Shown: one piece after another, positions 13,320 through 25,684 of the stretch
Layout: each line of letters starts with the position of its first letter
Position numbering within the stretch: position 1 is the stretch's first letter
NCBI GenBank assembly: GCA_950295325.1
Contig: OX485805.1
Coordinates: forward strand, 35,265,501 to 35,329,500
Direction of reading: 5' to 3'
DNA from: Polytrichum commune
Taxonomy: Eukaryota; Streptophyta; Polytrichopsida; Polytrichales; Polytrichaceae
Length of the DNA: 64,000 nucleotides
The notes under the pieces: generated by a model
Seen by the model: only the letters and a program-made list of their open reading frames with translations
Database searches by the model: none
What the model was told of the DNA's origin: nothing
Program-made: the position numbers and the translations under genes

Positions 13320-16300
13320 CTTCTCCAACTCTCTAACTTGCAGCGTGTAAATCACCTAAACACGACCTGTATATGGTTTGATTAAGCACACACTATGTAC
13401 AGAGAATATTGAGCAAGTGACTAATGAATCCTACCGCAACTGACAAATTCAGTTGGTCTTCTTGAAGGGACAGGTCGCTTAACGCAATCAGGATGGCTTC
13501 AAATTTGCTGCACCAGATATGAGCTTCAGGAGCACCAGGCTTCAGCTATATAGAACTTTTGAGTGAGCTGCCTACTCATTTTCTCAATAGATCATGTGAG
13601 TCCATCCATTAATAAACAGATGAGTCTTCTTTTTGATGGATGTTCAATATGGTGGTCATTCAACAAGCTCTATTTGAGATCCTGTCTTCATGACTACGTT
13701 GCTGTTTCGGATGGTACGTTGCGCAAATAAAATCTATTAACATTGATGTGCTATGGGAAATACATTTTGATCCACATACACTTGTTTAGGGTCGACATTT
13801 CAGCAGGAATCAACTGAGAAGTAATCCAGAACCCAGCTTTCAGATATTCTAAATTGAATAGGGTGCCTTGGTGATGTTGTGAAAGCGCTGCGCCGTGTAT
13901 GGCAAGAATGAAACAAACAGATAGAACACATTTGATCAATTTGATAACCATTTGATAAATTCACATCATTGACAAAGTGAAAGAGGGTTTGAAGTAAGTT
14001 GAAAGCAAGGGGGGCATCTCATCATCACCAATTGAAGGTGAAGAAAGGGAGGAGAATTTACTGTGCATTGTTGTGTCTTTGAGTAAAAAGGTGAGGCCGA
14101 GGGTCGTTGGCGGGCTCCAGAAGGGGGTTGGAGGTAGACCAGCCTGGACATGGCGCTGGGTACACACCGTACTCTCACATCCCTGAAATCCCCCCCTCAA
14201 TGTATGCCTCCTAGGTTGCAAATTTGCCTCATGCTTTCAACTGTCATTCACGTTGTCTTCTTGCCACCTCAATCGCCTACTTTCCACAGCTTTTTATGTC
14301 TGCCCTAAAACTTTACACCTTCTTTTGACTCCCCACTGAGGAATGCCATAGACACGAATAATCATTTGCGATTTAATTCAACCCGACCGTAATGGCTATG
14401 GTTTCACAAACGTATCTGAAGACTCTCTACCCTGTATGCTGTTGTAGAGTTGCAAAATTAGGCAAGGTACGTCTCTTCCACATATCTGTCTCTGCAAGGA
14501 TTTCAACAGCTTTTACAAGAGGATTAACAGAATTGAATGAGAAGCCTGTCTCTTGTAGTGCCCAGGCAACAACTGTGAGATGATGTTTGCTTGAGAATCT
14601 TCCTGTCAAACATGCAAGGTTATAGTGCAAGAACACTAGGGCATGAAGTCATGAGATGCAGGATTGGTAGGTGAAGATTGATAAGCTTACATGTACAGGA
14701 GGAATACCTATTTGCACACGGGGGAAGAGAAGAAGTGTTAGAAAGCAGTTAACCGTCAATAGAGTTCAGCTGAAATGGACATGTTTTGAACTCATGAGTT
14801 GTATTGTCAACACACTAACTATGGCGACACTGATATCGCCCAGTACTTTGGTTTATCATTTGGATATACACGTTGCTGTAACTTTTGAATAAGACTGACA
14901 TTTCTTTTTATCAAGTAAGTCAAATCCAGTTCTTTGATGTGCATATTTATGTTATCTGGATGAAACTTGATATTCTCTTAAAAAATGGCATAGTAAAGCA
15001 TAAACTCCAAATGGTAAATCATTCTAAAAGGAGGTGTTATTAGTGTAGTTTGGCTTGCAGATCAGTGTAGTTTGTTTTAGCAAGTTTGTAGTGTGCCTCA
15101 TGTCTTACCTCCATGAAACCTCTTACTAAGCTTTTAGCTTGGCCCATGCATGATCCGTGCAACCGCATCTACCACGTGTCGACTATTGCCCCATCGGCTA
15201 TTGCTGCATGGAAATGTGTTCCAAGAAGACCAAGATCCTTGGTATGATAGACGTCCGATTCATTTTACCTGGCAAGCTTGTAGCGCAACCTATGTCTTAC
15301 CTCCACAATACTTTTTACCCAAGCTCTTAGAGCACATTTCCATGTGCCAGCGAAGTCAGTGGAAACTAGTAGATGACCCAAAAAAATTGGATCGAAGTGT
15401 GTCTAATTTATTTTGGAAAACAAGAATTGGCGTTGGCACAATTATAGGGTAAAGTTGAAGTTGAAGAAGGGGACTTGTACAATTTGGATTCAAAACTTGA
15501 CTTATATTTGAGTGGAAAAAAAATGAGATTTGCATAAACCTCTCGGTTTGGATCATGATTGTCGTATTTTACATCCATTTTTCTCGGTGTGACATATTCT
15601 TATTGTTCAAACCTTGCCCAAAGTCTTCACTTTTCAATATTCTTATGTTATTTTTTTTCAAGAATATCAAGATATATATAGATTATGAATGGCAATACAA
15701 CAATACCCAAATCAATGTGCATTTATCTCGTCTATGACAATCTTATCCTCCTAAACATATCTAGAAACACACACACACACACACACATAAAATTTGCTTC
15801 CTACATTCCATTTTCAAAATCAAGGAAGCAACGTGGCTACAAACTAATGTAAATAAAAATGGAAAGAAAATGTGTAAGACCAGACTTAAAAACCTCATGT
15901 GGCAAGCATGGTATGGATCCAAGCTTGAAAACCCAACAAACCCCTTTTAATTTACACCTAAACACGAAAAGGGGATTTTACACTAAAAACCTCAAAAAGG
16001 CATATGATAATTACCCTCTTTTATTTTGTGGGGGGATAGAACAAAGCGTGGTTATAGGTAACAACTATACCACATGCCTTAGTTCCAAAGCTTTTGTGGA
16101 GTCGATCCTAGCTTCTTCAGATCAATTTAAATTTGTGGACACACATAAATTCCAACCTCACAAACTTGAGTAGTATATGGAAGCAAATAACAAAAAGTAA
16201 CCAAAACAAATGCACTAAATATGGTATTTAGTGCTCTCATATGGCATTTTATGTCACCGTGGTAACTATTTTGACAACACTTCTTATGTCTAAGGTTCAA

Positions 16301-16866
16301 CTTACTTTCAGTTCATCCACTTTTGATATATGTTGCATCTTAACATTCCCTTGATGAAATATGATCATGCATGATTGACATTTGGATGAACAATCACTTA
16401 CTAAGTGATAGTAATTGCAACATTGTAGATCTATAACAATTATTTTCCAATAAGGAATGACAAGTAATGTTAGGTTTGGATTTAATGATGGTGATACTAC
16501 ATGGGTGGTTTGCAATTGGTATTGAGCAAGACAAATAGGAATTGGTGACCCTAAAAACAATAATTAGTGTGGTGTGTTTTGATGTGCATTAACTTCAATA
16601 AGGCCTTTCTACGTTAAGTCTTGGACTCACCTTCGTCTCTCTTTGGAGGGGTTGCGGGGCTCAAACCCTGGCTTCTCGCTTTCTGTGTTCGCAGCAAGCG
16701 AGGACTTCTCCTCCGCACCGTCTTCTGTCGTCGTCGTCGTCGTCGTTGTCGAGGAGGGCTCCGGGGTCCGCAGCCAGGCGGGCGGGCGGGAGGGGAGAGA
16801 AGGGGAGAGGCATTCTTGGGAAGAAGGAAACGAGAGAAGAAGAGGGCTTCAGAGTTACGAAGCGAA
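13320..16866. other. Divergent intergenic region, no gene recognised
   Basis: Spacer between the kinase (minus strand) and succinyl-CoA ligase (plus strand) genes, so it should hold both promoters. An AC microsatellite lies at 15766-15788. A CGTCGTCGTCGT run at about 16726-16748 sits in the likely 5' leader of the ligase gene. Two loosely similar blocks carry a TGTCTTACCTCCA word near 15100 and 15295. The other frames show no recognisable protein. Confidence 0.5.
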
Positions 16867-17865
16867 ATGAGAGGGATTGGGCGAATTGGGAGGCAAGTGG
16901 GGCGATGGCTGGCGGGGGAGGAGCAGCGGAGGGGTTTCGTTTCGGAGCTAGGGCGTCGTGAGCTCTCGACGCAGCCACCGGTGTTCGTGGACAAGAACAC
17001 GCGCGTGATTTGTCAAGGGATCACGGGCAAGAATGGCACATTCCACACGGAGCAGGCCATCGATTACGGAACCAAGATGGTGGGGGGAGTGACGCCGAAG
17101 AAGGGCGGGACGGAGCATTTAGGGTTACCGGTCTTCAACTCCGTGGCGGATGCTAAAGCTGAGACGAAGGCCAATGCGTCGGTCATCTATGTGCCGCCAA
17201 AGATGGCGGCTGCGGCCATTTTGGAAGCGGTGGAGGCGGAGCTTGACCTTGTGGTGTGCATTACGGAGGGGATCCCGCAGCATGACATGGTGAAGGTGAA
17301 GTCGGCTCTTTTGTCACAGTCGAAGACGAGGCTGATCGGGCCGAATTGCCCTGGTATTATTAAGCCTGGGGAGTGCAAGATAGGTATCATGCCTGGGTAC
17401 ATCCATAAGCCCGGGAGGATTGGGATCGTGTCTCGGTCCGGGACATTGACATACGAGGCGGTGTTCCAGACCACTGCTGTAGGGTTAGGTCAGTCGACGG
17501 TGATCGGTATTGGGGGGGATCCTTTCAACGGGACCAATTTTGTGGATTGCCTGGAGAAGTTTGTGAATGATCCACAGACGGAGGGCATCATCTTGATTGG
17601 AGAGATTGGAGGCTCGGCCGAAGAGGATGCTGCACAGTTTATTAAGGATTGTGGAACTCAGAAGCCAGTAGTGTCTTTCATTGCAGGGTTGACTGCACCG
17701 CCCGGGCGGAGAATGGGGCATGCTGGAGCTATCATCTCCGGAGGCAAGGGTACAGCTCAGGATAAGATTCAAGCACTGAGAGCTGCAGGTGTAACTGTGT
17801 GCGAATCGCCCGCCCAAATTGGAGGGACTATGCTGCAAGTGTTCCAAGAGCGTGCCCTAATTTGA
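16867..17865 (+). CDS. Succinyl-CoA ligase alpha subunit, mitochondrial
   Basis: Alpha subunit of succinate-CoA ligase (succinyl-CoA synthetase), which with the beta subunit interconverts succinyl-CoA and succinate with nucleotide phosphorylation in the mitochondrial TCA cycle. One uninterrupted frame of 332 residues. The first about 35 residues, beginning [17 protein letters not shown], are Arg-rich without acidic residues at the start, as in a mitochondrial presequence, ending near RRELSTQ. The CoA-binding Rossmann part follows ([36 protein letters not shown]). The ligase part then has [38 protein letters not shown] and the active-site [10 protein letters not shown], with phospho-histidine at about residue 285. 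The frame stays open upstream to 16621, but with no ATG, so 16867 is the start. Intact throughout. The absence of introns is notable. Confidence 0.96.
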   Translation: MRGIGRIGRQVGRWLAGEEQRRGFVSELGRRELSTQPPVFVDKNTRVICQGITGKNGTFHTEQAIDYGTKMVGGVTPKKGGTEHLGLPVFNSVADAKAETKANASVIYVPPKMAAAAILEAVEAELDLVVCITEGIPQHDMVKVKSALLSQSKTRLIGPNCPGIIKPGECKIGIMPGYIHKPGRIGIVSRSGTLTYEAVFQTTAVGLGQSTVIGIGGDPFNGTNFVDCLEKFVNDPQTEGIILIGEIGGSAEEDAAQFIKDCGTQKPVVSFIAGLTAPPGRRMGHAGAIISGGKGTAQDKIQALRAAGVTVCESPAQIGGTMLQVFQERALI

Positions 17866-20800
17866 TGGAGTGAAAAGTCCATAGCTGAATGCATTCTTGA
17901 ACATCGGAGCTCGGTGAGTTTATGGAATAGCCTAAGTGGAGTATTGACCAGTGGCACTGGATTTTCCTCTTGCCCAACGTACCTTCCTTGCAGTTGGATA
18001 CGAGAGTCTTGGTAGTTATTTTCAAGCTCGCACTCGTTGGCCCATTGGTTCGTATGGTGGCTGACGGGATCGTATCGCCTAATGAGGCCAGGGGAGTAGG
18101 GTTTACTAACACGATTGCCGTGATGTGTACTCATTCCAGTGTGGATGGTGCAATTTTGGTGGATCATGTGTCTGGGTTGGACAGTGAAGATGTTAGACAA
18201 TTGCACAGTTGATTGCTGTGATCCTTTTCTTCAGTGTGGTTATGAGTCTACCACACCAGCAGCTTGTGAGAATTGACTGTGCCCAACTCTCTTAGCTGAT
18301 GCCATTGTATTAGCAGGGAGGTCACCCGACCTAATAATATATAATGGACAAGATGGTTCAAGGTTTGAACGTTGTGAAGATGTTTTTATGTGGTCATCTT
18401 GTGTAGAACTTACATATATTCCTACAGCAGAATGTGTATTCTTTCGGTGACAATCACAGGTGATTTTTTTTTTGGTTTATGACATTTAATATGTTTATTC
18501 ACGCCACGAAATTCCACACTTCCTAATTAGAGTGAGAAATTCAGCACCAAATCCTGTCATCATTCATATTGGGCTTATTTCTTTGAACCTTTTGACTGAC
18601 CTGCATAGCTAAGTCTGCAGGAACTCTGCTGGGTAGTTAATTTAGTAGCTAATGACATTGCAGGTCTCACTTGTCCCTGGAGTGTCAAGGATTTTTGTCA
18701 TAAGGTACATGCTCATTACCATTAAGATCTTGCCCTACTATGCTTTCCTGTGAAGGCTGTGTTTGTCCAGCAGTTAGAAGCTCACTCAGTGAGGAAGGAA
18801 GCTTTGAGATAAGAACTGTCAAATGAGTTCTCGCTAAGATTCCTAGACAAATGTGGAAGTAATTATTCAAAGTTGAATTGCTTGATGAAGGTATATGGGC
18901 TTCAGATGGATACATTGAGCATTTCAGCATACCTCTGGAGGGGTTTTGAAGTAGAATCAAAGTTGCATAGGCATATTCAAATGGAGCAATTGATAGTCTT
19001 GTCTAATTGAGATCCTATTGCCCAGCCATTTGATGGGAGTGAGCTCATGAAGTTCAATGCAATTTGTGAAGTTATCTGTCCAAATCTTAAATCGTCTCAA
19101 CAATGCAAGTGATGGCTCCATATTGTAGAGCTTTCATCTGGACAACTGTTAAATGAAGATGGACTCCTCAAGTTCGACTACCTCTGACTGTAGACAATTT
19201 TCTGAAATGCTTTTAGATGAAGCAAGCGATTTGAAATTTGAATATGCCTTGTAGAACGCGTAGAAAGCTTGGTGTTAATTGTGAACTTTACCTCAGCTGG
19301 TTGAGGGCAAAAGCTTCAGATTTTTTTTTCAAATCTTTGCCTGAATTAGTAAATAACTATCTTTGAATTCTGAATGTTACATAGTGGTGTGAAGCATAAC
19401 AATGCATGTCAATCAGAATGCCCTTATTCAATCCTAAGGTATGTAATCACCGGTCTAAAGTGGTCGAAAATTTCTAAGAGTGCAGGTGCCAATTCACAAG
19501 TGGTTGTGAAAGCGTTTTGGGAGCCTGGTTGGACGTTAAGGTAGAGGATGTTAATTCCACTCTTTCTCAAAAGTGCACTCTATGAACGCTACTTAATCCT
19601 GTAACCATTTGAATGTCACTGGTGCAAAATGTCACTGGGGCTGATTTGGGTGAAAGACGGGGTTGGTTTGGATGAAAAGCATGGCACCTTTGTGAGAATG
19701 CAGGGTTGGTCTTGATGCATCCAATATTTCCACACTCACCGCCTCTGCCAAATACCCAAATTTTGAACAAATGTTATATGCTTTACCTATGTAAATATTT
19801 TTCCCAGGACTAACTCTTTCGGCAAGGCTTTGTTAATTTAAGCACTGATTGGGTAGTTTGGCTGTGTCGATTCAAGCTTTAAGCAAGTGTTTTCGGCCAG
19901 GTTGTTTATGTTTGTACATGTATTCAAGCAAGGTCTTAGTGTGTCTGACTTGTATTCCTCATTCTAATTGAAATTTTTGTTCTGGTTGAAATTTAATTCT
20001 TTCTCATGCCAGGCTCAACTCTATGTGCTGTTGTGATGCAATCGCATTTGTGCAGCAACGAGTGTTGGAGTCCTGATGGAATCATGTGTGTGCCGTTCAT
20101 CACAAATGTTCATCTCCAAGAGCTGGAGATTTTTGTGCCAAAAGTGTGATGCTAAGCTGTGTTTCAAGGGTGTGGCAGGTTGCATGGGTGCTGGGGTTGG
20201 TTGTTGGACGACCTGTAGCTTCTCTCCCCCCTCCCTCCCCCCCCCCCCCCCCAAACCCATGCTACACAGTAGAGTTATTGCAGTGTCCAGGAAGATTTTT
20301 GGACATAATTGGTCAATATCCTAGTGTTTCCAAGTCCAACCGGTTACATGTGATTTTTTGGGTTTTCTTGGTATAATGGAGGTATATTCCATAGATTCCT
20401 CTCAAATAGTGGGTAAATTTCATGAAGTCTTGAACTTCAACCAGTTCTTTTGAGAGAATTTTAAGATCGAAAAACAAATATGCACACAGGACCGTTGTCC
20501 TAAATCTTGGATCGGCCTATGCAAGGCTAGCTTGGCTCATCCATCCTAATAGGGTTAGCTAGAAAGTTTGAGAGGTGGGAAGAGGAGGTCCCAAAATTTG
20601 CACCCAATTTTTAAAATAGGCTCCAAAACACGATGAGGTAGCCAACTCTTAATAGAAAGTTTTCTCAAAGAAGGATCAAACCTACGATTTCATCCCTCTT
20701 TGATGGGACTTTCTGGATAAATCTACTGTTCGGGGAGATTTTCGGGCATAATCAATTGAGATCCTAGTGTTTCCACGACCAACTGGTCACATGTTGACAT

Positions 20801-22560
20801 CTTTCAGTTTTTCTTGGTTAAATTGAAGAATTTTCTGAAAATTCCTCCAAATGGATCAGTAATATTACCTGAAGTTCTGAATCAAACTGGTTATTTCTCA
20901 AACTCCAGCGGTGCATCTGGAACTTGCAGTCTGTTCTTCCTTTTCATTGATGCTGGGGGTTGAAATAACATGGGTTAAAATTGTGTGTCACCAAAGGGTC
21001 ACCAAAGCCAAGTTTCTGGATGTGACTGTCAGTTGTATACACGAGGTGGGGGAGATGATGACAATCGGCAATTGCACGATCCTCCTCCTTTCCTGCGAAA
21101 TTGCCGACAATCAGCAACCTCCTCCTCTCCTGCAGCGAAAGTACCTTGATTAGTGGTTCTCATGTATCGTCATAATCCTTCACAGTGCAATTGCTGTTAT
21201 AAGGTGTGTTGCCAATGCCATTGATTTCACTGAGTTCCGACTTACTTCCACTCGTACTTCATGGTAATCCCAATTTACGTTTACATGGCCAGGCAATCCT
21301 TCAATTCTGCTCCTAAAATGTGCTCAATGGACCAGGCTTAATTTTTGTGTGCAGGGTGACATCCATATCCTCTTCCCCTACCAGCCTCCGCTTCGTGAAA
21401 CAAAATCTTACAAGCAAGCACACACAGCGAAAACATTGATATATGCATTGTTGTTGCGACAACAAAGATTCATACCCACTGACAACATGAGGTAGAAATA
21501 CCATAACCCGTTAACCACCCTCTCGCCGTGCACTAGATCGCCATCATAATGGTGAAGTGCCATTTCTAAAACTGATCATGGCTCAGCGGCAACTTCAATG
21601 CGTGTACACTTAGTGTAGCCAATGGAAGTCAAGTGTTAATGTACTCATGAGGTAACCGATTTAGGCGATGTTTTGTATGGAAATGCGGATTACCGTGTTC
21701 GGTGTAGGGAGAATCTAGTGAGCGAGTAGGGGTTTGGACAACTTTCCACTTTGAAAAATTGTAGCATTTTTTGTATAGGGCAGAAAATTATGAAACAACC
21801 TGCATTCTTCACAAATCCTTCTCGTCTATCTTGGAAAATCATCTCATGATTGTGAGACCAGATCTTTTGTGCGAATCACCTTATTTTCACGGGTTATGGT
21901 ATTTCTACCTTACATTGCACATATTAATTCCATGCACTTGTAAGATCAGGCAACTCGCACCAGTGAGTCAATCCGGTAACTTTGAGGTACAAAAGGCTCA
22001 GGGCTTTGCTGCGCCTCAACAGCCTCTCATCTTTCAACGTGAAGTCCTCTACTGCAACCTATTGCATTGTGCTGGTTAAGTCTAACTCAGTATGATCCAT
22101 TAGTAGCACTCTTCACGCCGAGATGAATGAGTGAGTGATTGCTGGTTCACTTACTGCACAAAACATAAGCTGTCCTTTCACACTGCAAAGAAAATTAATT
22201 GCCATCCACCCAAAAATAAAACCAAAACGGAAAGTTTGTAGTTTATTACCGTGGATTCTAAGTTGCTGGTTTGTTTAATTTTTGTCTGCTTCATCTGTCA
22301 TGGTGACATACAACGGATCCTGAACCCCATGTGGGTGCTCACTGAGTCACTGTGCCTGCTAAAAGTCTTCTGTAAGGTGGGATGCATTGACGTCGAGTCT
22401 TGGTACATATAGGAGAGAAAAGGCATAATACAAATATTATTTTGGCAAAAGTGATACACTAAATGATTTAAACAAAGCATAGGCAAAAATACTGATCGAG
22501 TAGTGTTTGCTTTGCTTAGTATGCAAACCCTAAAATGTTGTGATTTGAAGTACATTTTTT
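17866..22560. other. 3' UTR then non-coding spacer, no gene recognised
   Basis: Begins with the 3' region of the ligase gene. A C-run (about 20226-20252) lies inside it. Two diverged direct copies, near 20275-20390 and 20730-20850, share CCTAGTGTTTCCA, a CCAAC-GGTCACATGT-like stretch and TTTTCTTGGT. No coding region is supported. Confidence 0.5.
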
Positions 22561-23227
22561 TAAAAAATAATTCAGAAATTATTTTTTAACATAAATTCAT
22601 TTACTTTTAATTAATTAATCAATTAATTAAATTTATAGTGGATATGTTTTTAAGTTCATTGAAGGAGGATATGGGTGAGTTCAACAACGTAGCCATGCTT
22701 AGTAATCAATTATTTCAAAATATTTTAGAACAAACTTCATTTAAGCATTGTAGTCATGAATTTATTGGAAAGACAAAAAACTGTTGGTTTCCTCTCAGTT
22801 CTCAATACCAAATGATTTACCAAGAATGTTATTTTTTATTTTGAATCACTGAATTACATGCTTTTCCTCCAAAAATAATGTTTGGATAAGATGTCATGTA
22901 AAAAAGTATTTTCATTATTGAGCAAAGAGTTGTTCAAATAGGACTTTTGAAAAAAATTAAAATGCCCGTCCACGTCCCATGGTTCATAAGGCATAGAAGG
23001 GAACGTGGAAAAATATGAAAAATTTGCTATATCCCTTGATTCAGAATAGAATTAATTGATTATACATGAAAAAAATGTGTAGATGGGACATTATGTATGG
23101 ATGATAGGGGTTCACTACTTGGAAATTTTCAAATAAAAATATCATCAAAATATTAAAATAAATACATGGGACTCTATTGAGAAATAAAAAAACTTGAGGA
23201 AGTGACAATTGGACAATGTGTAGAATA

Positions 23228-23717
23228 TTGTAACGCGCTAGTAGTGCGAACAAGGCTATTACGAAGCCATAATACCACTAGTAGTGTCAGCAAGGCTCTA
23301 AAGTAGTCTTAGTGTAACATGGGCCATTATTGGTACATGTTGACTAGAACGAAGATAACGATAATTTAGAATGAATTTCAAGTAAAAGCATAGAGTAGAG
23401 TTCATTATAATTGTTAATAATGAACATTTTTTTTAATACTTAAACTTAAGACAACCGGGCGTGGTGGGGAGGTATATAAAAAGTTGTTACGCAAGAGTAA
23501 GGGTTCTTTTATCTGATCTCGTAATTGGGTGGTTCATGCCATAATACACTTAAAGTGATCTCAATAGTTCAAGCTAAGTTAGCTTGTTATATTGAACCTT
23601 GCTTTGATACCAATATCAATACTCATGTTACAGTAAGATTGCTTGATAGCCTTGCTCACACTACTAATATTACTATGGCTTCATAATAGCCTTGTTCACA
23701 CTCTTAACGCATTACAA
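23228..23717. mobile_element. Inverted pair of short LTR-like ends (TRIM-like fossil)
   Basis: About 105-bp related sequences face each other: one reads forward from 23228 (TTGTAACGCG) and the other reads on the minus strand from 23717 (TTGTAATGCG). Both include GAACAAGGCTATTA, GAAGCCATA and a TGTAACATG ending. Just inside the right copy, 23601-23612 on the minus strand reads TGGTATCAAAGC, close to the initiator-Met tRNA primer site of plant LTR elements. That suggests a small TRIM-type retroelement remnant, though an inverted-repeat MITE is the other reading. There is no coding sequence and it is not complete. Confidence 0.35.
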
Positions 23718-25352
23718 TCAACCACAAGCATTTGGGGGGCCCACAAAAACTTTGGTTGAACACACTCAAACTAGTTGGAAATTCAACCCAACCCAACCCA
23801 ACCCAACCCCCTGTGCGGCCCCCCCCCCCAAATATGACAATCAAACATTACGTAAAATTATCAATGAGACAATTGGACACATGTAGACATAAATAATTAA
23901 AAATATAAATGTATAAAAATCATATCATAAATTTTTATTATAAAAATATAGCTTATCAAATGAATAAAATAAAATATTAAATGAAAAGACATGATGTACA
24001 ATAATAACATAGATACATTTTGTAATGCATGGCATATCTTGAGAAAATATGTTATTTACCCTACAAGCCCTATAATTTACGCATTAGCTAGTGATGCTTA
24101 ATAATTTATTACACTACGCAAACTACAACTCATAGTTTTTATAAGCAACACCTCAACTTCACGATGTGATGGCATTCGCTTGAACCTCAGGTTTTGCATA
24201 GTAATCATGTTCATGCATTTATTAAATATTAAGATGTTTATGAAACTTAAAAATCTTTGTGAATAAGTTCAATTTATGCAACGGGCCAATTATAAATTTG
24301 CAAGTCAATAAAGTACATGAAATAGAAATGTATAAAATCATAATAAGATCCATGTAAACACCTTTCCAAAAAAATACCTACATCATACCCACCACGCCCC
24401 GAGCAACAAAAAAAGTTGACCACAACACATAATACTTTACTACTTGGAAGTATATCTTGCATTTTGAGGAATCAAGATTAAAAAATTAACATGCATATTT
24501 TGATTGCCTTGAATTATTCAAAATACATGATATTTCTTGAATTAAAATACGGTAGGGAGATTTAATTGAAAAATTTGCAAGCTATTGCGGTATGACCCTG
24601 CATTAAATGTGTCATCTTTTAATAAAATTTAATCATCATAACTAAAATATTATAAAATTCATGTGTTGGAGAAAGAATTTTTATTAATTAGATTATAATA
24701 TATAAATAAGTTTTAAATAGGTTTTAAATAGGTTTTAAATTTTAAATTTGAAGCCTTGAAGTTGATAATAGTTTTGAAATTAAAACGTTCCCAAGTTGAG
24801 ATAGACCCAAATAACAAAAAAGTTGATTATGCCATGTAGATATGAAGATCTCATAAGAAAGATATATTAAGTTGGATTTAGATTATGATGAAGCTATCAT
24901 GCCCGCCATTAAAGCGACGATAATGTCTGCCAAAGTGGTATATATTACTCAATAATGCTTATTTTATAAATGTATTTGATGTTGTTAAGTACTTAACTTA
25001 TGTTTTAAAAAATGCATTTTGATAATGTGTAATAACATGTTCAATTTTAGAAACTTTACAAGTTTTAAAGATTCTAACAATACATATATTTAATATTAAA
25101 GTGCATTTATCTAACAAGGCAACAAACAACTCTCGAAATCGGATACATTAACAGTGACATAATTTGTCATGGATATGCAATTTAAGAGGAAAGTTTATTG
25201 AGACGTAGAATAATAGATAGCGAGTCATAATTCATTAGCTAGAATTTTTAAAAGTCATAAGACTTAAACAATAAAAAATCGTCGGTGATGAAAGAGACTA
25301 TAGATTATAAAATGAAAGTAGAAAATTTGCCAAGAGATTGGACCTCACACTC

Positions 25353-25684
25353 GGGGGGGGGGGGTAGTCATTGGTTGGAGTAGCAATATACGTGCGAACA
25401 AATGATAGGGTATTTTTAAAACATGGGGGCAAAAAATTATAAATGGACTTAAGAGTAATATAGGGTATCAAAAATGGCACTGGACATCTTTAAAGTACTA
25501 TAGGGTATGGAATAATAGGTAATTTGGAATTATAAGTAATGCAAGCCATTTTTCTATTAACCCAAAGTAAAAAATTACATAATGATAGCATGTGAAAAAA
25601 AGAAGAGAATTGAAAATAATACCCCCTATAAAATAGTGGTTGTTCGCACCTATATCCTTAACTTTTTAACACAGTGCCCCCCCC
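25353..25684 (+). repeat. G-run/C-run-bounded dispersed repeat, copy 1
   Basis: A 332 bp sequence opening with a long G run then TAGTCATTGGTTGGAGTAGC and ending AACACAGTG plus a C run. It matches 60192-60520 in inverted orientation over its whole length, including the words GTGCGAACAAATGATAGGG and GCACTGGACATCTTTAAAG. It is non-coding, probably a non-autonomous element of unknown class. Confidence 0.85.

Noticed and set aside
16621-16866. In-frame upstream extension of the ligase gene (82 codons, Arg-rich)
   Set aside because: It opens at TTG, not ATG, and contains a run encoded by CGT repeats. The ATG at 16867 gives a normal mitochondrial presequence and family length.
16661-17000. Open frames on the minus strand and other plus frame near the ligase start
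   Set aside because: Produced by GC-rich sequence opposite a real gene; no start or motif support.
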